From: Membranipora membranacea
Taxonomy: Eukaryota; Bryozoa; Gymnolaemata; Cheilostomatida; Membraniporidae
Direction: 5' to 3'
Length of the DNA stretch: 64,000 nt
NCBI GenBank assembly: GCA_914767715.1
Contig: OU612066.1
Coordinates: 23,472,283 to 23,536,282 of the forward strand
Shown: in pieces, positions 27,401 through 42,500 of the stretch
Layout: each line of letters begins with the position of its first letter
How positions within the stretch are numbered: position 1 is the first letter of the stretch
Translations under genes and position numbers: made by a program
The notes under the pieces: model-generated
Databases searched by the model: none
What the model was told of the DNA's origin: nothing
The model's input: only the letters and a program-made list of their open reading frames with translations

Positions 27401-27539
27401 AGTGTTTCATATCATTCCGACACATTTTGTATTTTTTCACGCTGCCGTATGACATGTTTTTTTAGTGCAAAAGTCAGCCTCGTTAAATCGGACGCTGACA
27501 GAGAACGGATAACCGCAGAGCCAAACGGATTTCATATTT
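21496..27539 (+). repeat. Three- to five-monomer blocks with ACCCATTCTT/TTATCTTTTGCAG type
   Basis: A GAGAATTGCTTCTGCATCTG monomer starts blocks at 22,168 and 23,847 (offset 1,679). Each is followed by a TTGCTGCTGCTTCTG/ACCCATTCTT/TTATCTTTTGCAG monomer and a GGTAAACTTTTG monomer; the second block lacks one monomer. Related three- to four-monomer runs ending in a GCGATTAAAAGC monomer occur at about 25.5-26.5 and 26.5-27.5 kb. Confidence 0.7.
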
Positions 27540-30500
27540 GAAACGAGCGAGAGTTGCTTCTGCTTCTGAGGTAATTTTGAAGCAAATCTATTTTTTAATC
27601 CGAGCGAAAAAAAAGCATGATACCCACCCTTGGTATATTTTTGAATTTTTTAAGTCAGCGTGATTACCCCTCCAGCTTGTCTCAGGATCTTTATATTTTG
27701 CAGTTTGACTAAGGTCAATGGGGGCTCTAACTGGTCAGTGTTTCATATCATTCCGACAGACTTTGTATTTTTTCACGCTGCCGTATGACATGTTTTTTTA
27801 GTGCAAAAGTCAGCCTCGTTAAATCGGACGCTGACAGAGAACGGATAACCGCAGAGCCAAACGGATTTCATATTTGAAACGAGCGACAGTTGCTTCTGCC
27901 TCTGAGGTAAGTTTGAAGCAAATCTATTTTTTAATCCGAGCGAAAAAAAGCATGATACCCATCCTTGGTATATTTTTGAATTTTTTAAGTCAGCGTTATT
28001 ACCCCTCCAGCTTGTCTCAGGATCTTTATATTTTGCAGTTTGAATAAGGTCAATGGGGGCTCTAACTGGTCAGTGTTTTATATCATTCCGACAGACATTG
28101 TATTTTTTCACGCTGCCGTATGACATGTTTTTTTAGTGCATAAGTCAGCCTCGTTAAATCGGACGCTGACAGAGAACGGATAACCGCAGAGCCAAACGGA
28201 TTTCATATTTGAAACGAGCGAGAGTTGCTTCTGCTCCTGAGGTAACTTTGAAGCAAATGCATTTTTTAATCCGGGCGAAAAAAAAGCATGATACCAACCC
28301 TTGGTATATTTTTGAATATTTTAAGTCAGCGTTATTACCCCTCCAGCTTGTCTCAGGATCTTTATATTTTACAGTTTGAATAAGGTCCATGGGGGCTCTA
28401 ACTGGTCAGTGTTTCACATTATTCCGACAGACTTTGTATTTTTTCACGCTGCCGTATGACGTGTTTTTTTAGTGCTAAAGTCAGCCTCGTTAAATCGGAC
28501 GCTGACAGAGAACGGATAACCGCAGAGCCAAACGGATTTCATATTTGAAACGAGCGAGAGTTGCTTCTGCTTCTGAGGTAAGTTTGAAGCAAATCCATTT
28601 TTTAATCCGGGCGAAAAAAAAGCATGATACCCACCCTTGGTATATTTTTGAATATTTTAAGTCAGCGTTATTACCCCTCCAGCTTGTCTCAGGATCTTTA
28701 TATTTTACAGTTCGAATAAGGTCAATGGGGGCTCTAACTGGTCAGTGTTTCATATTATTCCGACAGACTTTGTATTTTTTCACGCTGCCGTATGACGTGT
28801 TTTTTTAGTGCTAAAGTCAGCCTCGTTAAATCGGACGCTGACAGAGAATGGATAACCGCAGAGCCAAACGGATTTCATATTTGAAACGAGCGAGAGTTGC
28901 TTCTGCTTCTGAGGTAAGTTTGAAGCAAATCTATTTTTTAATCCGAGCGAAAAAAAAAGCATGATACCCACCCTTGGTATATTTTTGATTTTTTTAAGTC
29001 AGCGTTATTACCCCTCCAGCTTGTCATAGGATCTTTATATTTTACAGTTTGAATAAGGTCAATGGGGGCTCTAACTGGTCAGTGTTTCATATCATTCCGA
29101 CAGACTTTGTATTTTTTCACGCTGCGGTATGACATGTTTTTTTAGTGCAAAAGTCAGCCTCGTTAAATCGGACGCTGACAGAGAACGGATAACCGCGGAG
29201 CCAAACGGATTTCATATTTGAAACGAGCGAGAGTTGCTTCTGCTTCTGAGGTAAGTTTGAAGCAAATCTATTTTTTAATCCGAGCGAAAAAAAAGCATGA
29301 TACCCACCCTTGGTATATTTTTGAATTTTTTAAGTCAGCGTTATTACCCCTCCAGCTTGTCTCAGGATCTTTATATTTTACAGTTTGAATAAGGTCAATG
29401 GGGGCTCTAACTGGTCAGTGTTTCATATTATTCCGACAGACTTTGTATTTTTTCACGCTGCCGTATGACATGTTTTTTTAGTGCAAAAGTCAGCCTCGTT
29501 AAATCGGACGCTGACAGAGAACGGATAACCGCAGAGCCAAACGGATTTCATATTTGAAACGAGCGAGAGTTGCTTCTGAGGTAAGTTTGAAGCAAATTTA
29601 TTTTTTAATCCGAGCGAAAAAAAAGCATGATACCCACCCTTGGTATATTTTTGAATTTTTTAAGTCAGCGTCATTACCCCTCCAGCTTGTCTCAGGATCT
29701 TTATATTTTGCAGTTTGAATAAGGTCAATGGGGGCTCTAACTGGTCAGTGTTTCATATCATTCCGACAGACTTTGTATTTTTTCACGCTGCCGTATGACA
29801 TGTTTTTTTAGTGCAAAAGTCAGCCTCGTTAAATCGGACGCTGACAGAGAACGGATAACCGCAGAGCCAAACGGATTTCATATTTGAAACGAGCGAGAGT
29901 TGCTTCTGCTTCTGAGGTAAGTTTGAAGCAAATCTATTTTTTAATCCGAGCGAAAAAAAAGCATGATACCCACCCTTGGTATATTTTTGAATTTTTTAAG
30001 TCAGCGTTATTACCCCTCCAGCTTGTCTCAGGATCTTTATATTTTACAGTTTGAATAAGGTCAATGGGGGCTCTAACTGGTCAGTGTTTCATATTATTCC
30101 GACAGACTTTGTATTTTTTCACGCTGCCGTATGACATGTTTTTTTAGTGCAAAAGTCAGCCTCGTTAAATCGGACGCTGACAGAGAACGGATAACCGCAG
30201 AGCCAAACGGATTTCATATTTGAAACGAGCGAGAGTTGCTTCTGCTTCTGAGGTAAGTTTGAAGCAAATCTTTTTTTTAATCCGAGAGAAAAAAAAGCAT
30301 GATACCCACCCTTGGTATATTTTTGAATTTTTTAAGTCAGCGTTATTACCCCTCCAGCTTGTCTCAGGATCTTTATATTTTGCAGTTTGAATAAGGTCAA
30401 TGGGGGCTCTAACTGGTCAGTGTTTCATATCATTCCGACAGACTTTGTATTTTTTCACGCTGCCGTATGACATGTTTTTTTAGTGCAAAAGTCAGCCTCG

Positions 30501-33500
30501 TTAAATCGGACGCTGACAGAGAACGGATAACCGCAGAGCCAAACGGATTTCATATTTGAAACGAGCGAGAGTTGCTTCTGCTTCTGAGGTAAGTTTGAAG
30601 CAAATCCATTTTTTAATCCGAGCGAAAAAAAAGCATGATACCCACCCTTGGTATATTTTTGAATATTTTAAGTCAGCATTATTACCCCTCCAGCTTGTCT
30701 CAGGATCTTTATATTTTACAGTTTGAATAAGGTCAATGGGGGCTCTAACTGGTCAGTGTTTCATATTATTCCGACAGACTTTGTATTTTTTCACGCTGCC
30801 GTATGACGTGTTTTTTTAGTGCAAAAGTCAGCCTCGTTAAATCGGACGCTGACAGAGAACGGATAACCGCAGAGCCAAACGGATTTCATATTTGAAACGA
30901 GCGAGAGTTGCTTCTGCTTCTGAGGTAAGTTTGAAGCAAATCTATTTTTTAATCCGAGCGAAAAAAAAAAGCATGATAACCACCCTTGGTATATCTTTGA
31001 TTTTTTTAAGTCAGCGTTATTACCCCTCCAGCTTGTCTCAGGATCTTTATATTTTGCAGTTTGAATAAGGTCAATGGGCGCTCTAACTGGTCAGTGTTTC
31101 ATATCATTCCGACAGACTTTGTATTTTTTCACGCTGCTGTATGACATGTTTTTTTAGTGCAAAAGTCAGCCTCGTTAAATCGGACGCTGACAGAGAACGG
31201 ATAACCGCAGAGCCAAACGGATTTCATATTTGAAACGAGCGAGAGTTGCTTCTGCTTCTGAGGTAAGTTTGAAGCAAATCTATTTTTTAATCCGAGCGAA
31301 AAAAAAGCATGATACCCACCCTTGGTATATTTTTGAATTTTTTAAGTCAGCGTTATTACCCCTCCAGCTTGTCTCAGGATCTTTATATTTTGCAGTTTGA
31401 ATAAGGTCAATGGGGGTTCTAACTGGTCAGTGTTTCATATCATTCCGGCAGACTTTGTATTTTTTCACGCTGCCGTATGACATGTTTTTTTAGTGCAAAA
31501 GTCAGCCTCGTTAAATCGGACGCTGACAGAGAACGGATAACCGCAGAGCCAAAGGGATTTCATATTTGAAACGAGCGAGAGTTGCTTCTGCTTCTGAGGT
31601 AAGTTTGAAGCAAATCTATTTTTTAATCCGAGCGAAAAAAAAGCATGATACCCACCCTTGGTATATTTTTGAATTTTTTAAGTCAGCGTTATTACCCCTC
31701 CAGCTTGTCTCAGGATCTTTATATTTTACAGTTTGAATAAGGTCAATGGGGGCTCTAACTGGTCAGTGTTTCATATTATTCCGACAGACTTTGTATTTTT
31801 TCACGCTGCCGTATGACGTGTTTTTTTAGTGCAAAAGTCAGCCTCGTTAAATCGGACGCTGACAGAGAACGGATAACCGCAGAGCCAAACGGATTTCATA
31901 TTTGAAACGAGCGAGAGTTGCTTCTGCTTCTGAGGTAAGTTTGAAGCAAATCTATTTTTTAATCCGAGCGAAAAAAAAAGCATGATCCCCACCCTTGGTA
32001 TATTTTTGATTTTTTTAAGTCAGCGTTATTACCCCTCCAGCTTGTCTCATGATCTTTATATTTTGCAGTTTGAATAAGGTCAATGGGGGCTCTAGCTGGT
32101 CAGTGTTTCATATCATTCCGACAGACTTTGTATTTTTTCACGCTGCTGTATGACATGTTTTTTTAGTGCAAAAGTCAGCCTCGTTAAATTGGACGCTGTC
32201 AGAGAACGGATAACCGCAGAGCCAAACGGATTTCATATTTGAAACGAGCGAGAGTTGCTTCTGCTTCTGAGGTAAGTTTGAAGCAAATCCATTTTTTAAT
32301 CCGAGCGAAAAAAAAGCATGATACCCACCCTTGGTATATTTTTGAATATTTTAAGTCAGCGTTATGACCCCTCCAGCTTGTATCAGGATCTTTATATTTT
32401 ACAGTTTGAATAAGGTCAATGGGGGCTCTAACTGGTCAGTGTTTCATATTATTCCGGCAGACTTTGTATTTTTTCACGCTGCCGTATGACGTGTTTTTTT
32501 AGTGCAAAAGTCAGCCTCGTTAAATCGGACGCTGACAGAGAACGGATAACCGCAGAGCCAAACGGATTTCATATTTGAAACGAGCGAGAGTTGCTTCTGC
32601 TTCTGAGGTAAGTTTGAAGCAAATCTATTTTTCAATCCGAGCGAAAAAAAAAAGCATGATACCCACCCTTGGTATATTTTTGATTTTTTTAAGTCAGCGT
32701 TATTACCCCTCCAGCTTGCCTCAGGATCTTTATATTTTGCAGTTTGAATAAGGTCAATGGGGGCTCTAACTGGTCAGTGTTTCATATCATTCCGACAGAC
32801 TTTGTATTTTTTCACGCTGCCGTATGACATGTTTTTTTAGTGCAAAAGTCAGCCTCGTTAAATCGGACGCTGACAGAGAACGGATAACCGCAGAGCCAAA
32901 CGGATTTCATATTTGAAACGAGCGAGAGTTGCTTCTGCTTCTGAGGTAAGTTTGAAGCAAATCTATTTTTTAATCTGAGCGAAAAAAAAGCATGATACCC
33001 ACCCTTGGTATATTTTTGAATTTTTTAAGTCAGCGTTATTACCCCTCCAGCTTGTCTCAGGATCTTTATATTTTGCAGTTTGACTAAGGTCAATGGGGGC
33101 TCTAACTGGTCAGTGTTTCATATCATTCCAACAGACTTTGTATTTTTTCACGCTGCCGTGTGACATGTTTTTTTAGTGCAAAAGTCAGCCTCGTTAAATC
33201 GGACGCTGACAGAGAACGGATAACCGCAGAGCCAAAGGGATTTCATATTTGAAACGAGCGAGAGTTGCTTCTGCTTCTGAGGTAAGTTTGAAGCAAATCT
33301 ATTTTTTAATCCGAGCGAAAAAAAAGCATGATACCCACCCTTGGTATATTTTTGAATTTTTTAAGTCAGCGTTATTACCCCTCCAGCTTGTCTCAGGATC
33401 TTTATATTTTGCAGTTTGAATAAGGTCAATGGGGGTTCTAACTGGTCAGTGTTTCATATCATTCCGACAGACTTTGTATTTTTTCACGCTGCCGTATGAC

Positions 33501-36500
33501 ATGTTTTTTTTAGTGCAAAAGTCAGCCTCGTTAAATCGGACGCTGACAGAGAACGGATAACCGCAGAGCCAAAGGGATTTCATATTTGAAACGAGCGAGA
33601 GTTGCTTCTGCTTCTGAGGTAAGTTTGAAGCAAATCTATTTTTTAATCCGAGCGAAAAAAAAGCATGATACCCACCCTTGGTATATTTTTGAATTTTTTA
33701 AGTCAGCGTTATTACCCCTCCAGCTTGTCTCAGGATCTTTATATTTTACAGTTTGAATAAGGTCAATGGGGGCTCTAACTGGTCAGTGTTTCATATTATT
33801 CCGACAGACTTTGTATTTTTTCACGCTGCCGTATGACGTGTTTTTTTAGTGCAAAAGTCAGCCTCGTTAAATCGGACGCTGACAGAGAACGGATAACCGC
33901 AGAGCCAAACGGATTTCATATTTGAAACGAGCGAGAGTTGCTTCTGCTTCTGAGGTAAGTTTGAAGCAAATCTATTTTTTAATCCGAGCGAAAAAAAAAG
34001 CATGATCCCCACCCTTGGTATATTTTTGATTTTTTTAAGTCAGCGTTATTACCCCTCCAGCTTGTCTCATGATCTTTATATTTTGCAGTTTGAATAAGGT
34101 CAATGGGGGCTCTAGCTGGTCAGTGTTTCATATTATTCCGACAGACTTTGTATTTTTTCACGCTGCTGTATGACATGTTTTTTTAGTGCAAAAGTCAGCC
34201 TCGTTAAATTGGACGCTGTCAGAGAACGGATAACCGCAGAGCCAAACGGATTTCATATTTGAAACGAGCGAGAGTTGCTTCTGCTTCTGAGGTAAGTTTG
34301 AAGCAAATCCATTTTTTAATCCGAGCGAAAAAAAAGCATGATACCCACCCTTGGTATATTTTTGAATTTTTTAAGTCAGCGTCATTACCCCTCCAGCTTG
34401 TCTCAGGATCTTTATATTTTGCAGTTTGAATAAGGTCAATGGGGGCTCTAACTGGTCAGTGTTTCATATTATTCCGACAGACTTTGTATTTTTTCACGCT
34501 GCCGTATGACGTGTTTTTTTAGTGCAAAAGTCAGCCTCGTTAAATCGGACGCTGACAGAGAATGGATAACCGCAGAGCCAAACGGATTTCATATTTGAAA
34601 CGAGCGAGAGTTGCTTCTGCTTCTGAGGTAAGTTTGAAGCAAATCTATTTTTTAATCCGAGCGAAAAAAAAAGCATGATCCCCACCCTTGGTATATTTTT
34701 GATTTTTTTAAGTCAGCGTTATTACCCCTCCAGCTTGTCTCATGATCTTTATATTTTGCAGTTTGAATAAGGTCAATGGGGGCTCTAGCTGGTCAGTGTT
34801 TCATATTATTCCGACAGACTTTGTATTTTTTCACGCTGCTGTATGACATGTTTTTTTAGTGCAAAAGTCAGCCTCGTTAAATTGGACGCTGTCAGAGAAC
34901 GGATAACCGCAGAGCCAAACGGATTTCATATTTGAAACGAGCGAGAGTTGCTTCTGCTTCTGAGGTAAGTTTGAAGCAAATCCATTTTTTAATCCGAGCG
35001 AAAAAAAAGCATGATACCCACCCTTGGTATATTTTTGAATTTTTTAAGTCAGCGTCATTACCCCTCCAGCTTGTCTCAGGATCTTTATATTTTGCAGTTT
35101 GAATAAGGTCAATGGGGGCTCTAACTGGTCAGTGTTTCATATCATTCCGACAGACTTTGTATTTTTTCACGCTGCCGTATGACATGTTTTTTTAGTGCAA
35201 AAGTCAGCCTCGTTAAATCGGACGCTGACAGAGAACGGATAACCGCAGAGCCAAACGGATTTCATATTTGAAACGAGCGAGAGTTGCTTCTGCTTCTGAG
35301 GTAAGTTTGAAGCAAATCTATTTTTTAATCCGAGCGAAAAAAAAGCATGACACCCACCCTTGGTATATTTTTGAATTTTTTAAGTCAGCGTTATTAGCCC
35401 TCCAGCTTGTCTCAGGATCTTTATATTTTACAGTTTGAATAAGGTCAATGGGGGCTCTAACTGGTCAGTGTTTCATATTATTCCGACAGACTTTGTATTT
35501 TTTCACGCTGCCGTATGACATGTTTTTTTAGTGCAAAAGTCAGCCTCGTTAAATCGGACGCTGACAGAGAACGGATAACCGCAGAGCCAAACGGATTTCA
35601 TATTTGAAACGAGCGAGAGTTGCTTCTGCTTCTGAGGTAAGTTTGAAGCAAATCTATTTTTAATCCGAGCGAAAAAAAAGCATGATACCCACCCTTGGTG
35701 TATTTTTGAATTTTTAAGTCAGCATTATTACCCCTCCAGCTTATCTCAGGATCTTTATATTTTGCAGTTTGAATAAGGTCAATGGGGGCTCTAACTGGTC
35801 AGTGTTTCATATCATTCCGACAGACTTTGTATTTTTTCACGCTGCCGTATGACATGTTTTTTTAGTGCAAAAGTCAGCCTCGTTAAATCGGACGCTGACG
35901 GAGAACGGATAACCGCAGAGCCAAACGGATTTCATATTTGAAACGAGCGAGTGTTGCTTCTGCTTCTGAGGTAAGTTTGAAGCAAATCTTTTTTTTAATC
36001 CGAGAGAAAAAAAAGCATGATACCCACCCTTGGTATATTTTTGAATTTTTTAAGTCAGCGTTATTACCCCTCCAGCTTGTCTCAGGATCTTTATATTTTG
36101 CAGTTTGAATAAGGTCAATGGGGGCTCTAACTGGTCAGTGTTTCATATCATTCCGACAGACTTTGTATTTTTTCACGCTGCCGTATGACATGTTTTTTTA
36201 GTGCAAAAGTCAGCCTCGTTAAATCGGACGCTGACAGAGAATGGATAACCGCAGAGCCAAACGGATTTCATATTTGAAACGAGCGAGAGTTGCTTCTGCT
36301 TCTGAGGTAAGTTTGAAGCAAATCCATTTTTTAATCCGGGCGAAAAAAAAGCATGATACCCACCCTTGGTATATTTTTGAATATCTTAAGTCAGCGTTAT
36401 TACCCCTCCAGCTTGTCTCAGGATCTTTATATTTTACAGTTTGAATAAGGTCAATGGGGGCTCTAACTGGTCAGTGTTTCATATTATTCCGACAGACTTT

Positions 36501-39500
36501 GTATTTTTTCACGCTGCCGTATGACGTGTTTTTTTAGTGCTAAAGTCAGCCTCGTTAAAACGGACGCTGACAGAGAACGGATAACCGCAGAGCCAAACGG
36601 ATTTCATATTTGAAACGAGCGAGAGTTGCTTCTGCTTCTGAGGTAAGTTTGAAGCAAATCTATTTTTTAATCCGAGCGAAAAAAAAAGCATGATACCCAC
36701 CCTTGGTATATTTTTGATTTTTTTAAGTCAGCGTTATTACCCCTCCAGCTTGTCTCAGGATCTTTATATTTTGCAGTTTGAATAAGGTCAATGGGGGCTC
36801 TAACTGGTCAGTGTTTCATATCATTCCGACAGACTTTGTATTTTTTCACGCTGCTGTATGACATTTTTTTTTAGTGCAAAAGTCAGCCTCGTTAAATCGG
36901 ACGCTGACAGAGAACGGATAACCGCAGAGCCAAACGGATTTCATATTTGAAACGAGCGAGAGTTGCTTCTGCTTCTGAGGTAAGTTTGAAGCAAATCTAT
37001 TTTTTAATCCGAGCGAAAAAAAAGCATGATACCCACCCTTGGTATATTTTTGAATTTTTTAAGTAAGCGTTATTACCCCTCCAGCTTGTCTCAGGATCTT
37101 TATATTTTACAGTTTGAATAAGGTCAATGGGGGCTCTAACTGGTCAGTGTTTCATATCATTCCGACAGACTTTGTATTTTTTCACGCTGCTGTATGACAT
37201 GTTTTTTTAGTGCAAAAGTCAGCCTCGTTAAATAGGACGCTGACAGAGAACGGATAACCGCAGAGCCAAACGGATTTCATATTTGAAACGAGCGAGAGTT
37301 GCTTCTGCTTCTGAGGTAAGTTTGAAGCAAATCTATTTTTTAATCCGAGCGAAAAAAAAGCATGATACCCACCCTTGGTATATTTTTGAATTTTTTAAGT
37401 CAGCGTTATTACCCCTCCAGCTTGTCTCAGGATCTTTATATTTTACAGTTTGAATAAGGTCAATGGGGGCTCTAACTGGTCAGTGTTTCATATTATTCCG
37501 ACAGACTTTGTATTTTTTCACGCTGCCGTATGACATGTTTTTTTAGTGCAAAAGTCAGCCTCGTTAAATCGGACGCTGACAGAGAACGGATAACCGCAGA
37601 GCCAAACGGATTTCATATTTGAAACGAGCGAGAGTTGCTTCTGAGGTAAGTTTGAAGCAAATTTATTTTTTAATCCGAGCGAAAAAAAAGCATGATACCC
37701 ACCCTTGGTATATTTTTGAATTTTTTAAGTCAGCGTCATTACCCCTCCAGCTTGTCTCAGGATCTTTATATTTTGCAGTTTGAATAAGGTCAATGGGGGC
37801 TCTAACTGGTCAGTGTTTCATATCATTCCGACAGACTTTGTATTTTTTCACGCTGCCGTATGACATGTTTTTTTAGTGCAAAAGTCAGCCTCGTTAAATC
37901 GGACGCTGACAGAGAACGGATAACCGCAGAGCCAAACGGATTTCATATTTGAAACGAGCGAGAGTTGCTTCTGCTTCTGAGGTAAGTTTGAAGCAAATCT
38001 ATTTTTTAATCCGAGCGAAAAAAAAGCATGATACCCACCCTTGGTATATTTTTGAATTTTTTAAGTCAGCGTTATTACCCCTCCAGCTTGTCTCAGGATC
38101 TTTATATTTTGCAGTTTGAATAAGGTCAATGGGGGCTCTAACTGGTCAGTGTTTCATATCATTCCGACAGACTTTGTATTTTTTCACGCTGCCGTATGAC
38201 ATGTTTTTTTAGTGCAAAAGTCAGCCTCGTTAAATCGGACGCTGACAGAGAACGGATAACCGCAGAGCCAAACGGATTTCATATTTGAAACGAGCGAGAG
38301 TTGCTTCTGCTTCTGAGGTAAGTTTGAAGCAAATCTATTTTTTAATCCGAGCGAAAAAAAAGCATGATACCCACCCTTGGTATATTTTTGAATTTTTAAG
38401 TCAGCATTATTACCCCTCCAGCTTATCTCAGGATCTTTATATTTTGCAGTTTGAATAAGGTCAATGGGGGCTCTAACTGGTCAGTGTTTCATATCATTCC
38501 GACAGACTTTGTATTTTTTCACGCTGCTGTATGACATGTTTTTTTAGTGCAAAAGTCAGCCTCTTTAAATCGGACGCTGACAGAGAACGGATAACCGCAG
38601 AGCCAAACGGATTTCATATTTGAAACGAGCGAGAGTTGCTTCTGCTTCTGAGGTAAGTTTGAAGCAAATCTATTTTTTAATCCGAGCGAAAAAAAAGCAT
38701 GATACCCACCCTTGGTATATTTTTGAATTTTTTAAGTCAGCGTTATTACCCCTCCAGCTTGTCTCAGGATCTTTATATTTTACAGTTTGAATAAGGTCAA
38801 TGGGGGCTCTAACTGGTCAGTGTTTCATATTATTCCGACAGACTTTGTATTTTTTCACGCTGCCGTATGACATGTTTTTTTAGTGCAAAAGTCAGCCTCG
38901 TTAAATCGGACGCTGACAGAGAACGGATAACCGCAGAGCCAAACGGATTTCATATTTGAAACGAGCGAGAGTTGCTTCTGAGGTAAGTTTGAAGCAAATT
39001 TATTTTTTAATCCGAGCGAAAAAAAAGCATGATACCCACCCTTGGTATATTTTTCAATTTTTTAAGTCAGCGTCATTACCCCTCCAGCTTGTCTCAGGAT
39101 CTTTATATTTTGCAGTTTGAATAAGGTCAATGGGGGCTCTAACTGGTCAGTGTTTCATATCATTCCGACAGACTTTGTATTTTTTCACGCTGCCGTATGA
39201 CATGTTTTTTTAGTGCAAAAGTCAGCCTCGTTCAATCGGACGCTGACAGAGAACGGATAACCGCAGAGCCAAACGGATTTCATATTTGAAACGAGCGAGA
39301 GTTGCTTCTGCTTCTGAGGTAAGTTTGAAGCAAATCTATTTTTTAATCCGAGCGAAAAAAAAGCATGATACCCACCCTTGGTATATTTTTGAATTTTTTA
39401 AGTCAGCGTTATTACCCCTCCAGCTTGTCTCAGGATCTTTATATTTTGCAGTTTTAATAAGGTCAACGGGGGCTCTAACTGGTCAGTGTTTCATATCATT

Positions 39501-42500
39501 CCGACAGACTTTGTATTTTTTCACGCTGCCGTATGACATGTATTTTTAGTGCAAAAGTCAGCCTCGTTAAATCGGACGCTGACAGAGAACGGATAACCGC
39601 AGAGCCAAACGGATTTCATATTTGAAACGAGCGAGAGTTGCTTCTGCTTCTGAGGTAAGTTTGAAGCAAATCTATTTTTTAATCCGAGCGAAAAAAAAGC
39701 ATGATACCCACCCTTGGTATATTTTTGAATTTTTAAGTCAGCATTATTACCCCTCCAGCTTATCTCAGGATCTTTATATTTTGCAGTTTGAATAAGGTCA
39801 ATGGGGGCTCTAACTGGTCAGTGTGTCATATCATTCCGACAGACTTTGTATTTTTTCACGCTGCCGTATGACATGTTTTTTTAGTGCAAAAGTCAGCCTC
39901 GTTAAATCGGACGCTGACGGAGAACGGATAACCGCAGAGCCAAACGGATTTCATATTTGAAACGAGCGAGAGTTGCTTCTGCTTCTGAGGTAAGTTTGAA
40001 GCAAATCTTTTTTTTAATCCGAGAGAAAAAAAAGCATGATACCCACCCTTGGTATATTTTTGAATTTTTTAAGTCAGCGTTATTACCCCTCCAGCTTGTC
40101 TCAGGATCTTTATATTTTACAGTTTGAATAATGTCAATGGGGGCTCTAACTGGTCAGTGTTTCATATCATTCCGACAGACTTTGTATTTTTTCACGCTGC
40201 CGTATGACATGTTTTTTTAGTGCAAAAGTCAGCCTCGTTAAATCGGACGCTGACAGAGAACGGATAACCGCAGAGCCAAACGGATTTCATATTTGAAACG
40301 AGCGAGAGTTGCTTCTGCTTCTGAGGTAATTTTGAAGCAAATCTATTTTTTAATCCGAGCGAAAAAAAAGCATGATACCCATCCTTGGTATATTTTTGAA
40401 TTTTTTAAGTCAGCGTTATTACCCCTCCAGCTTGTCTCGGGATCTTTATATTTTACAGTTTGAATAAGGTCAATTGGGGCCTAACTGGTCAGTGTTTCAT
40501 ATTATTCCGACAGACTTTGTATTTATTCACGCTGCCGTATGACATGTTTTTTTAGTGCAAAAGTCAGCCTCGTTAAATCGGACGCTGACAGAGAACAGAT
40601 AACCGCAGAGCCAAACGGATTTCATATTTGAAACGAGCGAGAGTTGCTTCTGCTTCTGAGGTAAGTTTGAAGCAAATCTATTTTTTAATCCGAGCGAAAA
40701 AAAAGCATGATACCCACCCTTGGTATATTTTTGAATTTTTTAAGTCAGCGTTATTACCCCTCCAGCTTGTCTCAGGATCTTTATATTTTGCAGTTTGAAT
40801 AAGGTCAATGGGGGCTCTAACTGGTCAGTGTTTCATATCATTCCGACAGACTTTGTCATTCTTCACGCTCCTGTATGACATGTTTTTTTAGTGCAAAAGT
40901 CAGCCTCGTTAAATCGGACGCTGACAGAGAACGGATAACCGCAGAGCCAAACGGATTTCATATTTGAAACGAGCGAGAGTTGCTTCTGCTTCTGAGGTAA
41001 GTTTGAAGCAAATCTATTTTTTAATCCGAGCGAAAAAAAAAAGCATGATACCCACCCTTGGTATATTTTTGAATTTTTTAAGTCAGCGTTATTACCCCTC
41101 CAGCTTGTCTCAGGATCTTTATATTTTACTGTTTGAATAAGGTCAATGGGGGCTCTAACTGGTCAGTGTTTCATATCATTCCGACAGACTTTGTCATTCT
41201 TCACGCCCCTGTATGACATGTTTTTTTAGTGCAAAAGTCAGCCTCGTTAAATCGGACGCTGACAGAGAACGGATAACCGCAGAGCCAAACGGATTTCATA
41301 TTTGAAACGAGCGAGAGTTGCTTCTGCTTCTGAGGTAAGTTTGAAGCAAATCTATTTTTTAATCCGAGCGAAAAAAAAGCATGATACCCACCCTTGGTAT
41401 ATTTTTGAATTTTTTAAGTCAGCGTTATTACCCCTCCAGCTTGTCTCAGGATCTTTATATTTTGCAGTTTGAATAAGGTCAATGGGGGCTCTAACTGGTC
41501 AGTGTTTCATATCATTCCGACAGACTTTGTATTTTTTCACGCTGCTGTATGACATGTTTTTTTAGTGCAAAAGTCAGCCTCGTTAAATTGGACGCTGTCA
41601 GAGAACGGATAACCGCAGAGCCAAACGGATTTCATATTTGAAACGAGCGAGAGTTGCTTCTGCTTCTGAGGTAAGTTTGAAGCAAATCCATTTTTTAATC
41701 CGAGCGAAAAAAAAGCATGATACCCACCCTTGGTATATTTTTGAATATTTTAAGTCAGCGTTATTACCCCTCCAGCTTGTATCAGGATCTTTATATTTTA
41801 CAGTTTGAATAAGGTCAATGGGGGCTCTGACTGGTCAGTGTTTCATATTATTCCGGCAGACTTTGTATTTTTTCACGCTGCCGTATGACGTGTTTTTTTA
41901 GTGCAAAAGTCAGCCTCGTTAAATCGGACGCTGACAGAGAACGGATAATCGCAGAGCCAAACGGATTTCATATTTGAAACGAGCGAGAGTTGCTTCTGCT
42001 TCTGAGGTAAGTTTGAAGCAAATCTATTTTTTAATCCGAGCGAAAAAAAGCATGATACCCACCCTTGGTATATTTTTGATTTTTTTAAGTCAGCGTTATT
42101 TCCCCTCCAGCTTGTCTCAGGATCATTATATTTTGCAGTTTGAATAAGGTCAATGGGGGCTCTATCTGGTCAGTGTTTCATATCATTCCGACAGACTTTG
42201 TATTTTTTCACGCTGCTGTATGACATGTTTTTTTAGTGCAAAAGTCAGCCTTGTTAAATCGGACGCTGACAGAGAACGGATAACCGCAGAGCCAAACGGA
42301 TTTCATATTTGAAACGAGCGAGAGTTGCTTCTGCTTCTGAGGTAAGTTTGAAGCAAATCTATTTTTTAATCCGAGCGAAAAAAAAGCATGATACCCACCC
42401 TTGGTATATTTTTGAATTTTTTAAGTCAGCGTTATTACCCCTCCAGCTTGTCTCAGGATCTTTATATTTTACAGTTTGAATAAGGTCAATGGGGGCTCTA